Shown here in pieces: positions 1 through 10,600 of a DNA stretch of 44,084 nucleotides. Numbering within the stretch: position 1 is the first letter of the stretch; the number at the start of each line of letters is the position of its first letter. A model generated the notes under the pieces. The model searched no databases, was not told where the DNA came from, and saw only the letters and a program-made list of their open reading frames with translations. Source of the stretch: Acidobacteriota bacterium (GTDB taxonomy: Bacteria; Acidobacteriota; Terriglobia; Bryobacterales; Bryobacteraceae). The stretch covers positions 1 to 44,084 of the forward strand of contig VFZW01000010.1 in assembly GCA_016871055.1 (NCBI GenBank). The letters run 5' to 3'. The translations under genes were made by a program, and so were the position numbers.

Positions 1-1465
1 CGGATTCAGTCTTGTCAAGATTTGTGGAAAAGGGCCGGGTGCGAATACCCTGGCCAAAGCGCCGCCCCCAATATTCCGCCACCGGATATGACCCATCCAG
101 AGGCGCGCCTTCGGGAACGAGAAATTCAAGCGAAAAAAAGTCGCTAAAAGCCTCGCCCATCGAACTACCCTGAAAACTCGACAACTGCCGCACCAGCCGG
201 AGCGAGACACCGTGTGTGTATTCATGGATGATCACGTCGGAGGCCAGCGATCCGTCGGCGAATTGCCCGTTGTTCAGCGTGACGTACATCGCGATCATCG
301 CCGCTTCACCGTCATCAATCGACCGGGTAGTGTAGAACGCGTTGTTGATCGCGGCCAGCCCCGTTGTCGCCTGAGTACCGTAATGAGCATAGGCGAACAA
401 GCGGTCGCCTTCAATGCCGCCGCGGCCGAAATTGTACTGCTGGTAGTTGCCGGCGGCTTCATCGAATCCGATTGCGTGAAAAAGATCGTGGGAGCGATTC
501 ACCCAGTAGAAAAGGTTTGTTGTCGCGGCGCTGGGGAATGCGGTCGGTGGCGGCGGATTCGAACCGTGCACGAGGGGAAACTGGAAATCGAGATTCGGCG
601 CTTTCGCCGTCACGGGATTCTGCAGAAACGCTACACCGAGCGGATTGAGCCCGGTAATCGTGTTGTTCCCCGAAGTCTCTCCGTTAGCAACCCACGGCGA
701 GGGGAACGGCATGAATTCGCGGTCGACATAAGGGGGAGGATCGAGCGACGCGAACCCAAATCGGACTGGCGGCTGCGGACTGATACCGGTGAAGACGAGC
801 CCGCGCGGCGCTTGAAACATTGTCATTGCATGTTTCGCCAGCACACGGTCCGTCTCGGCTTCAATGACCGTTTGATACGTCGAAATGCCGTCGGCATCCG
901 TCACAACAAATTCCCATGCCGGCTGGAGCGCGCCACGAATCGCGAACCACACCGGGCGGCCAGTGATGTCGCCCATCGCGCCGCCAGTCGAAAAACGCAA
1001 TTCGGCGCGATGATTCAACCCCGCCTGCGAAATCGTCGCTTCCGCGGCAAGCACAGGGTTGACCGCCCGCGCGGCGGCCCCCGCGGCACGTCGCATATTC
1101 AAAGGCGATGGCGGACGCACGCCGGCTTCGGGAGCGTCGTGCAATTGCCCGCCCGCGTTGAGCACCTGTCCATCTCGATCGATGTTGACAACCCATTCCG
1201 CACCGTGAATATCAAGGCCTTGGAAGCGCTGGCGGTAGACGATATGCGTCACTCCGTTGTGCTGGGTCTTGTACTCTTTGTGCACGTAGAGTCCGGCAAC
1301 CGATGGCTTTTGATCGCGCGTGAACGAATCCGCGATTTCGCGCGGCGCGCCGACGCTTGGCGATGTCAACGCGCGATCGGCCCGGAACAATTTCCGTTCC
1401 AATGGCGAGCTAAACAGCACGGCGGACAGGAGCGGAATAATCCGGGCGATTGAGGTGGTTTTCAT
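1..1465 (-). CDS. M36 fungalysin-family secreted metalloprotease (C-terminus outside window)
   Basis: The frame is open from an ATG at 1465 to the left edge, giving about 488 residues without a stop. It encodes a zinc metallopeptidase of family M36. The zinc site is visible: HEYTHG at about residues 414-419 (bases 209-226) supplies two His ligands and the catalytic Glu, and MGEAFSD about 20 residues later supplies the third ligand (about Glu438). The upstream stretch NLFYWVNRSHDLFHAIGF is typical of the family. The first 200 or so residues resemble an FTP-type propeptide (YRQRFQGLDIHGAEWVVNID), so it is probably made as a secreted zymogen. The N-terminus is hydrophobic, as in a signal peptide. 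It lies 30 bp downstream of the beta-helix gene on the same strand and may share its transcript. The missing part should hold the rest of the catalytic domain and possibly sorting or TIGR03437-like domains. Confidence 0.88.
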   Translation of the reverse strand, partial: MKTTSIARIIPLLSAVLFSSPLERKLFRADRALTSPSVGAPREIADSFTRDQKPSVAGLYVHKEYKTQHNGVTHIVYRQRFQGLDIHGAEWVVNIDRDGQVLNAGGQLHDAPEAGVRPPSPLNMRRAAGAAARAVNPVLAAEATISQAGLNHRAELRFSTGGAMGDITGRPVWFAIRGALQPAWEFVVTDADGISTYQTVIEAETDRVLAKHAMTMFQAPRGLVFTGISPQPPVRFGFASLDPPPYVDREFMPFPSPWVANGETSGNNTITGLNPLGVAFLQNPVTAKAPNLDFQFPLVHGSNPPPPTAFPSAATTNLFYWVNRSHDLFHAIGFDEAAGNYQQYNFGRGGIEGDRLFAYAHYGTQATTGLAAINNAFYTTRSIDDGEAAMIAMYVTLNNGQFADGSLASDVIIHEYTHGVSLRLVRQLSSFQGSSMGEAFSDFFSLEFLVPEGAPLDGSYPVAEYWGRRFGQGIRTRPFSTNLDKTES

Positions 1466-1495
1466 GAGAATCCACCTGCTACTGTCGCACAGTTT

Positions 1496-3454
1496 CTACC
1501 GGTAGAACGGCTGCCAAGTCAACCAGCGTGGACCGTACTTGGTTTCCGGCTTGCCGGTCTCCAGTGCACCGAGGTCGGGCGCGCGCCCGGCAAAGTCCTC
1601 GTTCACGTTTAGAATGACGACGCCGGCATCAACCGCTTTGCTGTTGGGCTTTAGCTTAAAGTTCAAATCCATCGCATGATAAATCTGATGCCGCTTGGCA
1701 TGATCGGGCGGCTTCAGGCTTTCGAAAATGTCGAAGTCGACTTCGATGCTGTGCGCCTCCTGTCCCGTGTCGGCCTTGTAGTCGGCCAGCGTCGCGAACG
1801 ACTTCCAGTCCTCGCGCCGCGGCTCGTAAACGCGCTGGCCCTTCGGCGGCATGAAGAAGGCGTACTGATCCTTCACGCCGGGATTTGGGCGGAAGCCGTT
1901 GTAATCGGTGGTATTCTCGGCCGTCGAATTGGCTAAACGCAGAACACCGCGGTCCGGGGTGCCTCGGCCCATGTACAGGTTGTTGCGGAAGTGCATGTTG
2001 GCCGAGGGATCGCCGATCACGTTTTCGCCGATGATCGTATTGTGATAAACGAACAGACCCGCCGGCTTGCCGGAAAACTTGAACGCCACGCCACTCGGCA
2101 CGTGATAGAGAATGTTGCGGATGAAGTAGGCCGGGCCGCCGAAGATCGGCTGCGAACTATAACCGCCGTGCGCGGCGTTGACGCCGCGGTTGTTATAGAC
2201 GCGAATGTTGTGCACGCCGCCATCGGTTTCGACGAAGTCGTCGCCGAACAGGTGCATGTCGTTGTTGTGGATGTCGATCGACGATGCGCGCATGTCGGGA
2301 TCCTTCTCTGGCGTACCGTATGTCGAGATCGAAATTGCGTCGTGATAGTAGGCGATCGCGTTGCGCGCGATCACGTGCCCCTGCCCGTAGACCTTCACGG
2401 CGTAGTAGCTTTTCATTTGATGACCCAGAGGGCCGTAGTCGCCGGGCGCTCTGTAGCCGGGCGATCCGGGACTGCGCGACGCTCCGCCCCAGCCAATCAT
2501 GCGAAAGCGGTCATCGCGTCCGATGAACAGATTGTCGGCGATGTAGAAATCGCTAGATCCCGCATACTCGGTCCACACGCCGAAGCCGATGTTTTCGAAC
2601 CGGCAGTTGCGCACCGTGAGGCCCACGGCGCCGAGCACTTCCTTCGATCCCGCGAAGATCGCGGTATCGGCATTGCGGAACGTGATGCCTTCGATGATGT
2701 GATGACGCGAGGCCATCACGTCGAGGATGCGCGAGCCGCCGTCGCCGTCGAAAACCGGATCGCCATCGCCCGCGGCCTTGATCGTAATCGGCTTCTCCGG
2801 CGTGCCTTTCAGGGCGAGTGACATCACACCATCAAACGGCGCCATCAGCGGGTCGACGTAGCTCAACCGCTCGGATCGATACATGCCGACGTGCATGAGA
2901 ATGGTGTCGCCGGGCTGCGCGCGGCGTTCCCAAACCACGGACCAATCGCCGAGGCCGGCGCCGTAGTAGGCATGCAGAAGGCCAGTAAAACTGGGCTCTT
3001 CGCGCTTGCCGTCGTAGTCCGGCGGATAGACGTGCAACACGCGGCCACCCTTGTATGGTTGCGGTTCGGAGCGCGTCTTGACCTTGACGGTTTGCGTCGC
3101 GCCGGCGCCGACGCCGTCGGGGTCCTTCATCTCGAAACGGCACTCGTATTCGGTACCTTCCTTGAGATTGAAGATCGAACCGGCAAAGCCGTCGGGCACG
3201 GTGTAGTCAAGGTGCTCGCGGCGTCGATAGACATTCTCGCCACCGATGCGAACCAGCGGCATGCCATTCCGCCACAGTTGCTGGCCGGTCTCGCGGTACT
3301 GCACCGTGACGGTGGCGTTGCGGTTCGCATCGCCTTTGATCGGCCATTCAAACCCGAGGTTATTCAACGTCGGATGTTCCACGTGGAACTTTCCGGGCTC
3401 GGTGGCATTTTGAGCGTGCAGCGCAATAGCGGCTGTGAAGAGTATGTAGCGCAT
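1496..3454 (-). CDS. secreted right-handed beta-helix protein (pectate-lyase-like fold)
   Basis: A 652-residue protein. I start it at the ATG at 3454 (MRYILFTAAIALHAQ), which gives a signal peptide; a longer frame reaches 3529 but would overlap the upstream permease gene. Residues about 15-145 look like a fibronectin-like beta domain. From about residue 160 the protein has the N- and D-rich repeats of a parallel beta-helix (DFYIADNLFIG, HVIARNAIAYYHDAISIS, IDIHNNDMHLFGDDF), with PGDTILMHVGMY at the start as in PL6- or CBM-type helices. Such proteins bind or cleave polysaccharides, often uronate-containing ones, but no catalytic residues can be assigned from sequence alone. The gene starts 10 bp after the MFS permease gene ends, so the two are probably co-transcribed, suggesting degradation outside the cytoplasm followed by import. 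Confidence 0.85.
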   Translation of the reverse strand: MRYILFTAAIALHAQNATEPGKFHVEHPTLNNLGFEWPIKGDANRNATVTVQYRETGQQLWRNGMPLVRIGGENVYRRREHLDYTVPDGFAGSIFNLKEGTEYECRFEMKDPDGVGAGATQTVKVKTRSEPQPYKGGRVLHVYPPDYDGKREEPSFTGLLHAYYGAGLGDWSVVWERRAQPGDTILMHVGMYRSERLSYVDPLMAPFDGVMSLALKGTPEKPITIKAAGDGDPVFDGDGGSRILDVMASRHHIIEGITFRNADTAIFAGSKEVLGAVGLTVRNCRFENIGFGVWTEYAGSSDFYIADNLFIGRDDRFRMIGWGGASRSPGSPGYRAPGDYGPLGHQMKSYYAVKVYGQGHVIARNAIAYYHDAISISTYGTPEKDPDMRASSIDIHNNDMHLFGDDFVETDGGVHNIRVYNNRGVNAAHGGYSSQPIFGGPAYFIRNILYHVPSGVAFKFSGKPAGLFVYHNTIIGENVIGDPSANMHFRNNLYMGRGTPDRGVLRLANSTAENTTDYNGFRPNPGVKDQYAFFMPPKGQRVYEPRREDWKSFATLADYKADTGQEAHSIEVDFDIFESLKPPDHAKRHQIYHAMDLNFKLKPNSKAVDAGVVILNVNEDFAGRAPDLGALETGKPETKYGPRWLTWQPFYR

Positions 3455-3464
3455 TGATCGGCCA

Positions 3465-4658
3465 TTATATCGATTCTTCGTCTGGCACCAACTGACGGAT
3501 CGGCCCAAGTAGCAAACCGTAAAGCACACACGCCACCAGCAGGATCGCCGACGCGCCGCAAAAGGCCGCCAGGAACGATCCGGTATAGCTGACGCTCCAG
3601 CCCGTCACGATGGGCGCGATAACGCCGCCCATGTTGCCGACGGCGTTCTGCCAACCCGTCCACGCGCCGGCGGCGCGGGGGCCGGCCAACGTTTGCGAAA
3701 TCGCCCAACAGTTCGCTGTGAACATACCAATTCCGATGAAAGCCACAATCAAACAAATCATCGCGAGATTGTTTTCGAGCATCGTCGACCCGCTGAGCGC
3801 CGCCGCGGCGATGATCAATCCGGCCACGGCAAGCCTTCGGCGCACTTCGCCCGGCGCGCCCGTTTCACGGCCGCGTTTATCCGCGTACGTCGCCGTCGCC
3901 ACCGAGGCGATCGCGGTTGCCGCGAACGGCAACGCACCGTAGATCGCCATCGCGCGCAAACTGAAGCGGCGTTCCCTCACAAGGTAGGTTGGAAGCCACG
4001 TGAGTAGAAAGTAGTAGGCGTAGTTGAAGCAGAAAAGTCCCGCGAAGGTGATGTACGAATCGCGATAGATGAAGATGTTCGCGGACTTGACCTTCGCGGC
4101 GGAGTGTTTTGCCTTTGGAGGGATCGATGCGTTCCACGGGATCAGCCAGATCAGGGATGCCACTCCCATTACAAAGAAAAACGGCCGCCAGCCCCACTGG
4201 GCGATTACCATCGCGCCAAGAAACGTACCGAGCGCCGGCCCCGCTTTCGTTCCCGCATCGATCATCGAGTTCGCGAAACCCCGGCGGTCTTCGGTAAAGC
4301 CCGCAGCCAGCAACCGCGAATAGGCCGGATACGCCAGCGATTCGCCCGCACCGAGTAACAGACGAGTGGCGAGCAGAGAGTAAAAGCCCGTGGCCAGCCC
4401 GCCGGCGGCGACCGCGATCGACCAGATGGCGAACGCCGCGGCGTAGAGCCGGTAGGTGTCGTAGCGGTCGATCAGCCACCCGGCGACGGGTTGCAGAAGC
4501 GAGTAGGTCCAGAAAAAACCGGACAGTAGAATTCCCATATGGCTCGGCGTGAGTTGCAACTCCGGCGCGAGTGCGGGCGCCGCGACGCTGAGGTTGCCCC
4601 GATCGATGTAGTTGATCCAAACGGAAATGCAAAGGAGAACGAATGCGCGGGTGGACAT
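3465..4658 (-). CDS. MFS permease, anion:cation symporter (hexuronate/galactonate-like) type
   Basis: A 397-residue integral membrane protein with about 12 hydrophobic segments. The first helix reads NYIDRGNLSVAAP, a signature of the ACS branch of the major facilitator superfamily, which imports sugar acids such as glucarate, galactonate or hexuronates with protons. The loop signatures GWLIDRYDTYRL and RLLLGAGESLAYP also fit. I choose the ATG at 4658 (MSTRAFVLLCISVWINYIDRG) because family members begin right before this helix; an extension to 4766 is possible but adds an unusual hydrophobic segment. The substrate is inferred. The downstream beta-helix gene follows after 10 bp, so released uronates are plausible cargo. 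It diverges from the beta-propeller/LacI pair across a 206-bp gap. Confidence 0.88.
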   Translation of the reverse strand: MSTRAFVLLCISVWINYIDRGNLSVAAPALAPELQLTPSHMGILLSGFFWTYSLLQPVAGWLIDRYDTYRLYAAAFAIWSIAVAAGGLATGFYSLLATRLLLGAGESLAYPAYSRLLAAGFTEDRRGFANSMIDAGTKAGPALGTFLGAMVIAQWGWRPFFFVMGVASLIWLIPWNASIPPKAKHSAAKVKSANIFIYRDSYITFAGLFCFNYAYYFLLTWLPTYLVRERRFSLRAMAIYGALPFAATAIASVATATYADKRGRETGAPGEVRRRLAVAGLIIAAAALSGSTMLENNLAMICLIVAFIGIGMFTANCWAISQTLAGPRAAGAWTGWQNAVGNMGGVIAPIVTGWSVSYTGSFLAAFCGASAILLVACVLYGLLLGPIRQLVPDEESI

Positions 4659-4716
4659 GTGTATTAGTGCGGCGATTTGGACGCAACCAACCATGATAAC
4701 GATCAACTCCATCAAC

Positions 4717-4726
4717 CCACGCGTGG
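4717..4726. promoter_or_regulatory. perfect 10-bp palindrome CCACGCGTGG in a divergent intergenic gap
   Basis: CCACGCGTGG is a perfect inverted repeat with a central CpG, lying between the divergently transcribed MFS permease (start 4658) and beta-propeller gene (start about 4865). LacI-family operators are typically palindromes with a central CG, and a LacI-type regulator is encoded just downstream at 6112. Operator function is inference; the arms are only 5 bp and such a palindrome can arise by chance in GC-rich DNA. Confidence 0.25.
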
Positions 4727-4864
4727 TCATCTTGATGCCGATCGTACTCGAATCACCCCACTCCACTGCACCGCCAATGACGCCGCAGTCCGACGATGAT
4801 GCGCCACGCCAAAATGAAGCGCGCTCCTCGGCGAGAAACTCATCGTAGCGCTATGATGAGGATC

Positions 4865-6115
4865 ATGCGACTGGCATTACTCCCGGTGATCTTCGCCCTC
4901 GGCCTCACTGCAGCCAACTGGCCTCAATGGCGCGGCCCTTCCCTCGACGGCGTCAGCGACGAAAAAGGCCTTCCCACCAAATGGACCACCGACGATAACG
5001 TCACGTGGAAAGTAGCTCTTCCAGGCCGCAGCGGCGCCACCCCCATCATATGGGGCGAGCACATTTTCTTGAATGTCGCCGACGGCGAAGACCTCTACCT
5101 TTGGGCCGTCGACCGCAAGGCCGGCGGCGTGCTTTGGAAGAAGAAAATCGCCAGCGGTAATTTCAAGATCAACAAACAGAACATGTCGTCTCCATCGCCG
5201 GTCACCGACGGCAAGACCGTCTTCAATATGACAGGCACCGGCATCTTCAAGGCATTCGACTTCTCGGGCAACGAACTCTGGTCGCGCGATATTCAGAAGG
5301 ACTACGGCGCCTTCGGACTCAACTGGGGCTACGCCTCCTCGCCTTTGCTGTGGAACAACACGCTCTATGTGCAAGTCCTGCACGGCATGAAAACCGACGA
5401 TCCCTCCTACCTTCTCAAGATCGATCCGAAAACCGGAAAGACCATCGTCAAAGTCGAACGCCCCACCGACGCGATTGTCGAATCGCCCGACAGCTACACC
5501 ACGCCCGCCATTTGGACCTCCGGCAAACAGAGCGAGATCATCATCAGCGGCGGGGACGTCGTCACAGGACATGATCCCGCCACGCTGAAAGAACTCTGGC
5601 GCGCCAACATTCTCAATCCGAAAAACAATCCGATGAATCGAATCATCGCCTCGCCGGTCGTGCGCGACGGCCTCATCTACGCGCCCACGCGCGTGCGCCC
5701 GCTTTCGGCGTTACGGCCGGGCGGCAAGGGCGATGTTTCGAAGTCGCATCTCGTTTGGCAGAATCCCAACGGCCCCGACGTGCCTACTCCCGTCACGGAC
5801 GGCAAGTATCTCTACATTACCAACGATCGCGGCATAGTCTGGTGCCTCGACGCCAAGACAGGCGCCGAAGTATACGGCGGCAAACGCATCAAAGCGGCGA
5901 TTTATAGCTCCTCGCCCGTGCTCGCCGACGGCAAACTTTATGTGACCAACGAAGACGGCCTCGTCACCGTCGTCAAGGCAGGCCCGCAGTTCGAGGTGCT
6001 CGCCGAAAACGACATGAAGGACTACACACTCAGTTCGCCCGCCGTTAGCGACAGCCAACTCTTCATCCGCACAGCCGGCTATCTCTACTGCATCGGCAAG
6101 CGCGCGGCAAAGTGA
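4865..6115 (+). CDS. secreted PQQ-like beta-propeller protein (first of two)
   Basis: A protein of about 416 residues with signal peptide [16 protein letters not shown] followed by NWPQWRGP, the usual start of the outer-membrane or periplasmic PQQ-like repeat proteins common in Acidobacteriota and Planctomycetota. Repeats with the W/G pattern of eight-bladed propellers recur ([66 protein letters not shown]). No quinohaemoprotein catalytic signature is evident, so a binding or scaffold role is as likely as dehydrogenase activity. The start is uncertain: ATGs at 4853, 4856 and 4865 all precede the signal peptide; GAGG lies close to the last one. The end overlaps the next gene by 4 bases (GTGA), indicating translational coupling with the LacI-type regulator. 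It is a paralogue of the protein at 10758. Confidence 0.85.
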   Translation: MRLALLPVIFALGLTAANWPQWRGPSLDGVSDEKGLPTKWTTDDNVTWKVALPGRSGATPIIWGEHIFLNVADGEDLYLWAVDRKAGGVLWKKKIASGNFKINKQNMSSPSPVTDGKTVFNMTGTGIFKAFDFSGNELWSRDIQKDYGAFGLNWGYASSPLLWNNTLYVQVLHGMKTDDPSYLLKIDPKTGKTIVKVERPTDAIVESPDSYTTPAIWTSGKQSEIIISGGDVVTGHDPATLKELWRANILNPKNNPMNRIIASPVVRDGLIYAPTRVRPLSALRPGGKGDVSKSHLVWQNPNGPDVPTPVTDGKYLYITNDRGIVWCLDAKTGAEVYGGKRIKAAIYSSSPVLADGKLYVTNEDGLVTVVKAGPQFEVLAENDMKDYTLSSPAVSDSQLFIRTAGYLYCIGKRAAK

Positions 6116-7110
6116 GCACTCGAAGCCTAGAGGATGTCGCCAAACTCGCCGGTGTTTCGACGGCGACGGTTTCACGCGTATTAAACGGCGTCGGCAAAGT
6201 AACACCGCGCACGCAGGCGATTGTGCGCAAAGCCGCAGCGGAATTGAAGTATTCGCCCAACATGCACGCGCGCGCGCTCGCCGGAGGCGCCACGAAGAGC
6301 ATCGGCCTTGTTGTGTCGAATCTTTCCAATCCGTTCTTCCTCGACGTTTTCCACGCGCTTGAACACGAAGCGCGCCACTATGGCTACGAACTCCTTGTCG
6401 CCAACACCGACTACGACCCGGAACGCCTCGTCGCGAACGTGCAATTGATGCTCGGCCGCCGCGTCTCGGGTCTCGCGCTCGTTGTCTCCGAGATCGCTCC
6501 CAATCTGCTCTCCGAACTGTCGGAGCGCAAGATTCGCACCGTGGTAAACGATGTCGGTGCGCCGATGCCGTACATCTTTAATGTCAAGACGCACTACTGG
6601 CGCGCGACAGAGCGAGTCGTCGAATACCTCTTCAACATGGGTCACCGCCGCATGGCCTTTATCGGACATCACTCCGCGCTCGGGCCGCTTGGTGAACGAA
6701 ACCCCGCATTCCTCGACGCAATCGATCAACATCGTGGTCTCGTCGAGCATCGAATTGTCGCCGCCGACGACAGCCTCGACGGCGGCCGCGAAGCGGTTCG
6801 CGAACTCTTCGCAGGCGGCGTGCGCCCAACCGCCATCGTATGCGTCAACGACTTCTTGGCCGTTGGCGTCCTTCGCGAACTGCGCGAAATGAATCTGCGC
6901 GTCCCGGCCGACGTATCTGTTACCGGATTCGATAACATCAGGCTTTCGGAAATGCTCTCGCCTTCGCTAACGACCGTGCACATCTCCTCCAACGTCCTCT
7001 GCCGCAAGATATTTCACATGCTAACCGACGAAGACGAGCCTCAGCGCGAATTCGTAATCGATCCCGAACTCGTGCTGCGCGAATCGACCGGCCCTAGCCC
7101 TTCGGCTTAA
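6112..7110 (+). CDS. LacI-family transcriptional regulator
   Basis: A 332-residue protein beginning with GTG. The N-terminal helix-turn-helix is clear ([20 protein letters not shown], residues about 6-25), followed by the hinge-helix region ([12 protein letters not shown]) and a periplasmic-binding-protein-like effector domain ([47 protein letters not shown]). Members usually repress sugar uptake and catabolism genes and release DNA when a sugar or sugar phosphate binds. Coupling to the beta-propeller gene (4-base overlap) and proximity to a sugar-acid permease suggest a local carbohydrate regulon. The 3' end overlaps the convergent small membrane-protein gene by 17 bp. Confidence 0.95.
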   Translation: MSTRSLEDVAKLAGVSTATVSRVLNGVGKVTPRTQAIVRKAAAELKYSPNMHARALAGGATKSIGLVVSNLSNPFFLDVFHALEHEARHYGYELLVANTDYDPERLVANVQLMLGRRVSGLALVVSEIAPNLLSELSERKIRTVVNDVGAPMPYIFNVKTHYWRATERVVEYLFNMGHRRMAFIGHHSALGPLGERNPAFLDAIDQHRGLVEHRIVAADDSLDGGREAVRELFAGGVRPTAIVCVNDFLAVGVLRELREMNLRVPADVSVTGFDNIRLSEMLSPSLTTVHISSNVLCRKIFHMLTDEDEPQREFVIDPELVLRESTGPSPSA

Positions 7111-7588
7111 AATAAAACACCATCGCCGCGCCCGCCGCCACAACCACATAGCCCACGTACAGCAGCGGATTCGGCTTCTCCTTCGGCGGGTGCATCGCCA
7201 TCGTCATCAACACATTGATCAACGGCGCGCCGCCAAACACGATCGGCATCACATAGTTCGGAACGCCGCCGTTGCGAAATGCCCAGATGATGCAGATCGC
7301 CCCCAATGCGCCCAGCGCACCGCCGCCCGTAGCAAACCAAACGCCGCGTGAATCGAACGAGCCCAGCCCGCCCGAGGTTTGCAGCGTAATCACAGGCACC
7401 AGCACGCCCAGCAAGAAGTACGCACCGCCGACGCACAACAACGCGCGCAGCGGATTGCCCAGTTTGATCTGGCCCTCATGCAGAATGGGGCCGTAGATCC
7501 CCCAGAACAGCATCGCGGCGACGGCGAATAGCAACCAGAGCATGGTCTTCTTTTTCTCCTTCGAGTTGGTGGCGGTAATCGTAGCCAT
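7094..7588 (-). CDS. small multi-pass membrane protein, EamA/DMT-like
   Basis: A 164-residue protein with about five hydrophobic segments starting at MLWLLFAVAAMLFWGIYGP. The layout (LFWGIYGPILHEGQ early, PLINVLMTMAMHPP and a terminal [16 protein letters not shown] helix) resembles half of an EamA/DMT-type permease, of the length seen when such transporters are encoded as single five-helix units. The N-terminal KEKKK stretch would lie in the cytoplasm. It starts with ATG at 7588, 23 bp downstream of the TonB-dependent receptor gene on the same strand, so co-transcription is possible. The substrate is unknown; assignment to DMT is by hydropathy pattern and short motifs only. Confidence 0.7.
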   Translation of the reverse strand: MATITATNSKEKKKTMLWLLFAVAAMLFWGIYGPILHEGQIKLGNPLRALLCVGGAYFLLGVLVPVITLQTSGGLGSFDSRGVWFATGGGALGALGAICIIWAFRNGGVPNYVMPIVFGGAPLINVLMTMAMHPPKEKPNPLLYVGYVVVAAGAAMVFYFKPKG

Positions 7589-7611
7589 GGGAACCGACTA
7601 TTGTACTCGGG

Positions 7612-10600
7612 TTAGAACTGCAAGCGCAGCCCGAGTTGAATTTGCCGCGAAGACGTAATCGTCGATCGCACCAGGCCGAAGCTCCCGATCGGGCCTGTCG
7701 TCGCCGAGATCGCCAGTATGTTTGGCGGCCCAAAGTTCGCACGGTTGAACAAATTGAACGACTCCGCGCGGAACTGCAAACGCGCTTGTTCGTTCCACTT
7801 CGGAAACGCGAAGGCCTTGTACACCGCGAGGTCCGCCGTACGCAAATTCGGACCGGTAAGCGTCCCTCGGCCCAAGTTCCCAAGCTGACCGGCGGGCGCC
7901 AACGCAAACGCCGCCGGATTAAACCATTGCGTGGGCGAGCCGATCACCGCCGAATCATGCGTGAAGCCTTGCGCCATGCTCGGCCGGTCGACGCCAATGC
8001 CCGGCCCCAACGACGGCGCCCACGCCGATCTTGACCGGTTGCCGCTCACAAATGCCGTCAACGGCCCTCCACTTCGAACGTTCGTGATCGCCGCCAGTTG
8101 CCACCCGCCAAGCACCACGTGATTGCGAAGAGCCGGCAAGTCCCAAACGAAATTCACCAGCCAGTTGTGCTTGGCGTGATAGTCAGCCAAACCCTTGTTG
8201 TAGTTGAAGCCCGGGAATTCCGGCATCGCCGAAGTCGTTCCGTTCGTGGCGTCGGAAAAGAACGTCGACGCCTGCGTCGTATCGATATTGCGCGAGAACG
8301 TGTATGAGCTCTGAAACTGGACGCCGTGAGCGAATCGCTTGCGAATTTCGAGGATGCCCGAGTGATACCACGAGTTTCCATCGCTCGACTTCAACTCAAT
8401 CGTCGCGAAGTTCGGATTGCGCCGCGGCGCTCCCGCTGGAAACACCAACGTGCCATCCTGCTGTCGCACCGGCTCCACAATATTCACGTCGTTCGATCGC
8501 CAGAGATGAATACCGCGCGAACCCGCATAACCAAGAGTCACTATGAACTGCGCGGGCAACTGCTGCTGCACGCTCAAGTTCCACGTCTGCATGTAAGGGC
8601 TCTTGATATTCCATTCGACAGGCCGGATCGTATTGCCAACGCCTCGCTCAAACGGTGGATTCGGAAACGTCGGATTCGCGATGCTGAACCGCGGTGTGAA
8701 CGGCGGATTCGTCACCGTCACAATCAGGTTCTGCTGATTGTTCGTGTTGAAGATTAACGCATACCCGCCGCGTAGCGCGGACTTGCCGTTGCCGAACACA
8801 TCCCACGCGAACCCAAGCCGGGGCGAAAAATTCTTCTTCGTCGGATTCCGATAGAGCCGACCCACCTTCGGAGCAGCGTCGGTGAATAGATTCAATAACG
8901 CCGAATCGCGGCCGTAGATGTCGACTGGCATCGTCGAGAACTCGTACCGCAGGCCCGGATTGATCGTCAGCCGCCGGCTAACGCGCCACGAATCCTGCAA
9001 GTAAAAACCGAACAACGTAAAGCGCCAGTAGCGGTCGAATTGCGCCGCCGGCGACAAGCCGAGAAACCGCGCCGACGCGTTCGTCAGGAACGACCGCACG
9101 TCGTTGAAGGTGAAGGTACCAAGCGAAAACGTCGGATTCACCATGTTGTCGCGATACCGCTCGGCCAGCATCCCGGCCTTCAGCAAATGTTTGCCGCGCG
9201 TCAACGAAATCGAGGGTTCGACGTTGAACACATTCTGCGTCAGCCGCAAGTTCGCCGAACTCTGCGTGCCGAATCGCGGCATTCCGCCGATATCGATATT
9301 GCCGACCATTCCGCGCCCAGCGACAAACGCCGGCAGCGGATTCGCCGTGTTCGCGAAGACGTTTTGAAACGTCGTCGTGCGGCTGAACGATCCCCGTACT
9401 TGCAGCAGTGTCGTCGGCGACAGCACATGATTGTACTCAGTCGTCAGGAACTGATTCTTCGAGAAGAACTGCCGCGGGAACTGCGGGAAATCGGTTGGCA
9501 GATTCTGCAACGCGTCGTCGAAGGTATACCGCGCGAAGAACTGCCCCGCGTCGCCGATCTTGCGGTCGTACCGGCCTTGCACGAAATGCTGATCCACGGT
9601 CTGAGAAAACCCGAATGCGTAATCGGCCAATCCCCCCGGCCGCGCCGCGCCATTGGCCCTTGGAATCTCATTCAAAAACGGAGCGACCACCGGGCTCACC
9701 GTCACCGGTGTCTGCCCCGGAAGAATTCCGCGCCGCGCGTTTTCGTCCGGCACCTGCGAAACGATCGTGCGGCCCAGCCGGTCGCGCAGCCCTTCGTACG
9801 TCACGAAGAAGAATGACTTGTCGTGCCGAATCGGCCCGCCGAGACTCGCGCCGAACTGATTGCGCTTGAACTCCGGCCGCTTCGCCGGATCGAAGAAGTT
9901 TCGCGCGTCGAAGTTGTCGTTGCGATGAAAGTGATACAAGCTGCCATGCAACTCGTTCGTACCGGACTTCGTGATCGCGTTGATCTGGCCTCCCGAATTG
10001 CGCCCAAACTCCGCTGAGTAGTTGTTGACCTCAACCCGAAACTCGAGAATCGCCTCCACGCCAAGCACCGTGCCTGCCGCCGATCCCGCCGGCCCATTCG
10101 TGAAATCGTTCTGCGGCGTGCCGTCAAGCAAATACACATTCGCCCGCGGGTCTTGCCCGTTGATACTCATGCCGAGCCCATGCGCGACCACCGACCCGCC
10201 ATCGCGATGCGGATACGCCACCACGCCCGGTTGCAATAGCGCAAGGTCCGTGTAGTTGCGGCCGTTGAGCGGCAACTCGCGCATCGCCTTCTCGCTGACG
10301 AGATACCCCAACTCCGCCGTCGCCGTGTTCACACCCGCCGCCGAATCGGTCACCGTCATCTCTTGATCGACCGCGCCGACCTCCATGCGCAGGTCGAGCG
10401 CCAGCGTCTCATGCACCGTCAAAGCCACGCCCTTGCGCACCAGTGTCCGGAACCCCGACGCCTTGGCACGCACTTCGACTTCGCCCGAAGGCAGCGCCGG
10501 CGCCGCGTAGATGCCGTCTCGATTCGTCAACGCCTTGCGCGCCAGTCCGGTCGCGGTTTGACTGACCGTAATCTCCGCGCCTTCAATAACGCCACCGGAT

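Noticed and set aside
212-1453. 413-codon open frame on the plus strand
   Set aside because: It is antisense to the M36 protease, which shows conserved zinc-site motifs; the plus-strand product is Arg-rich with no recognisable domain.
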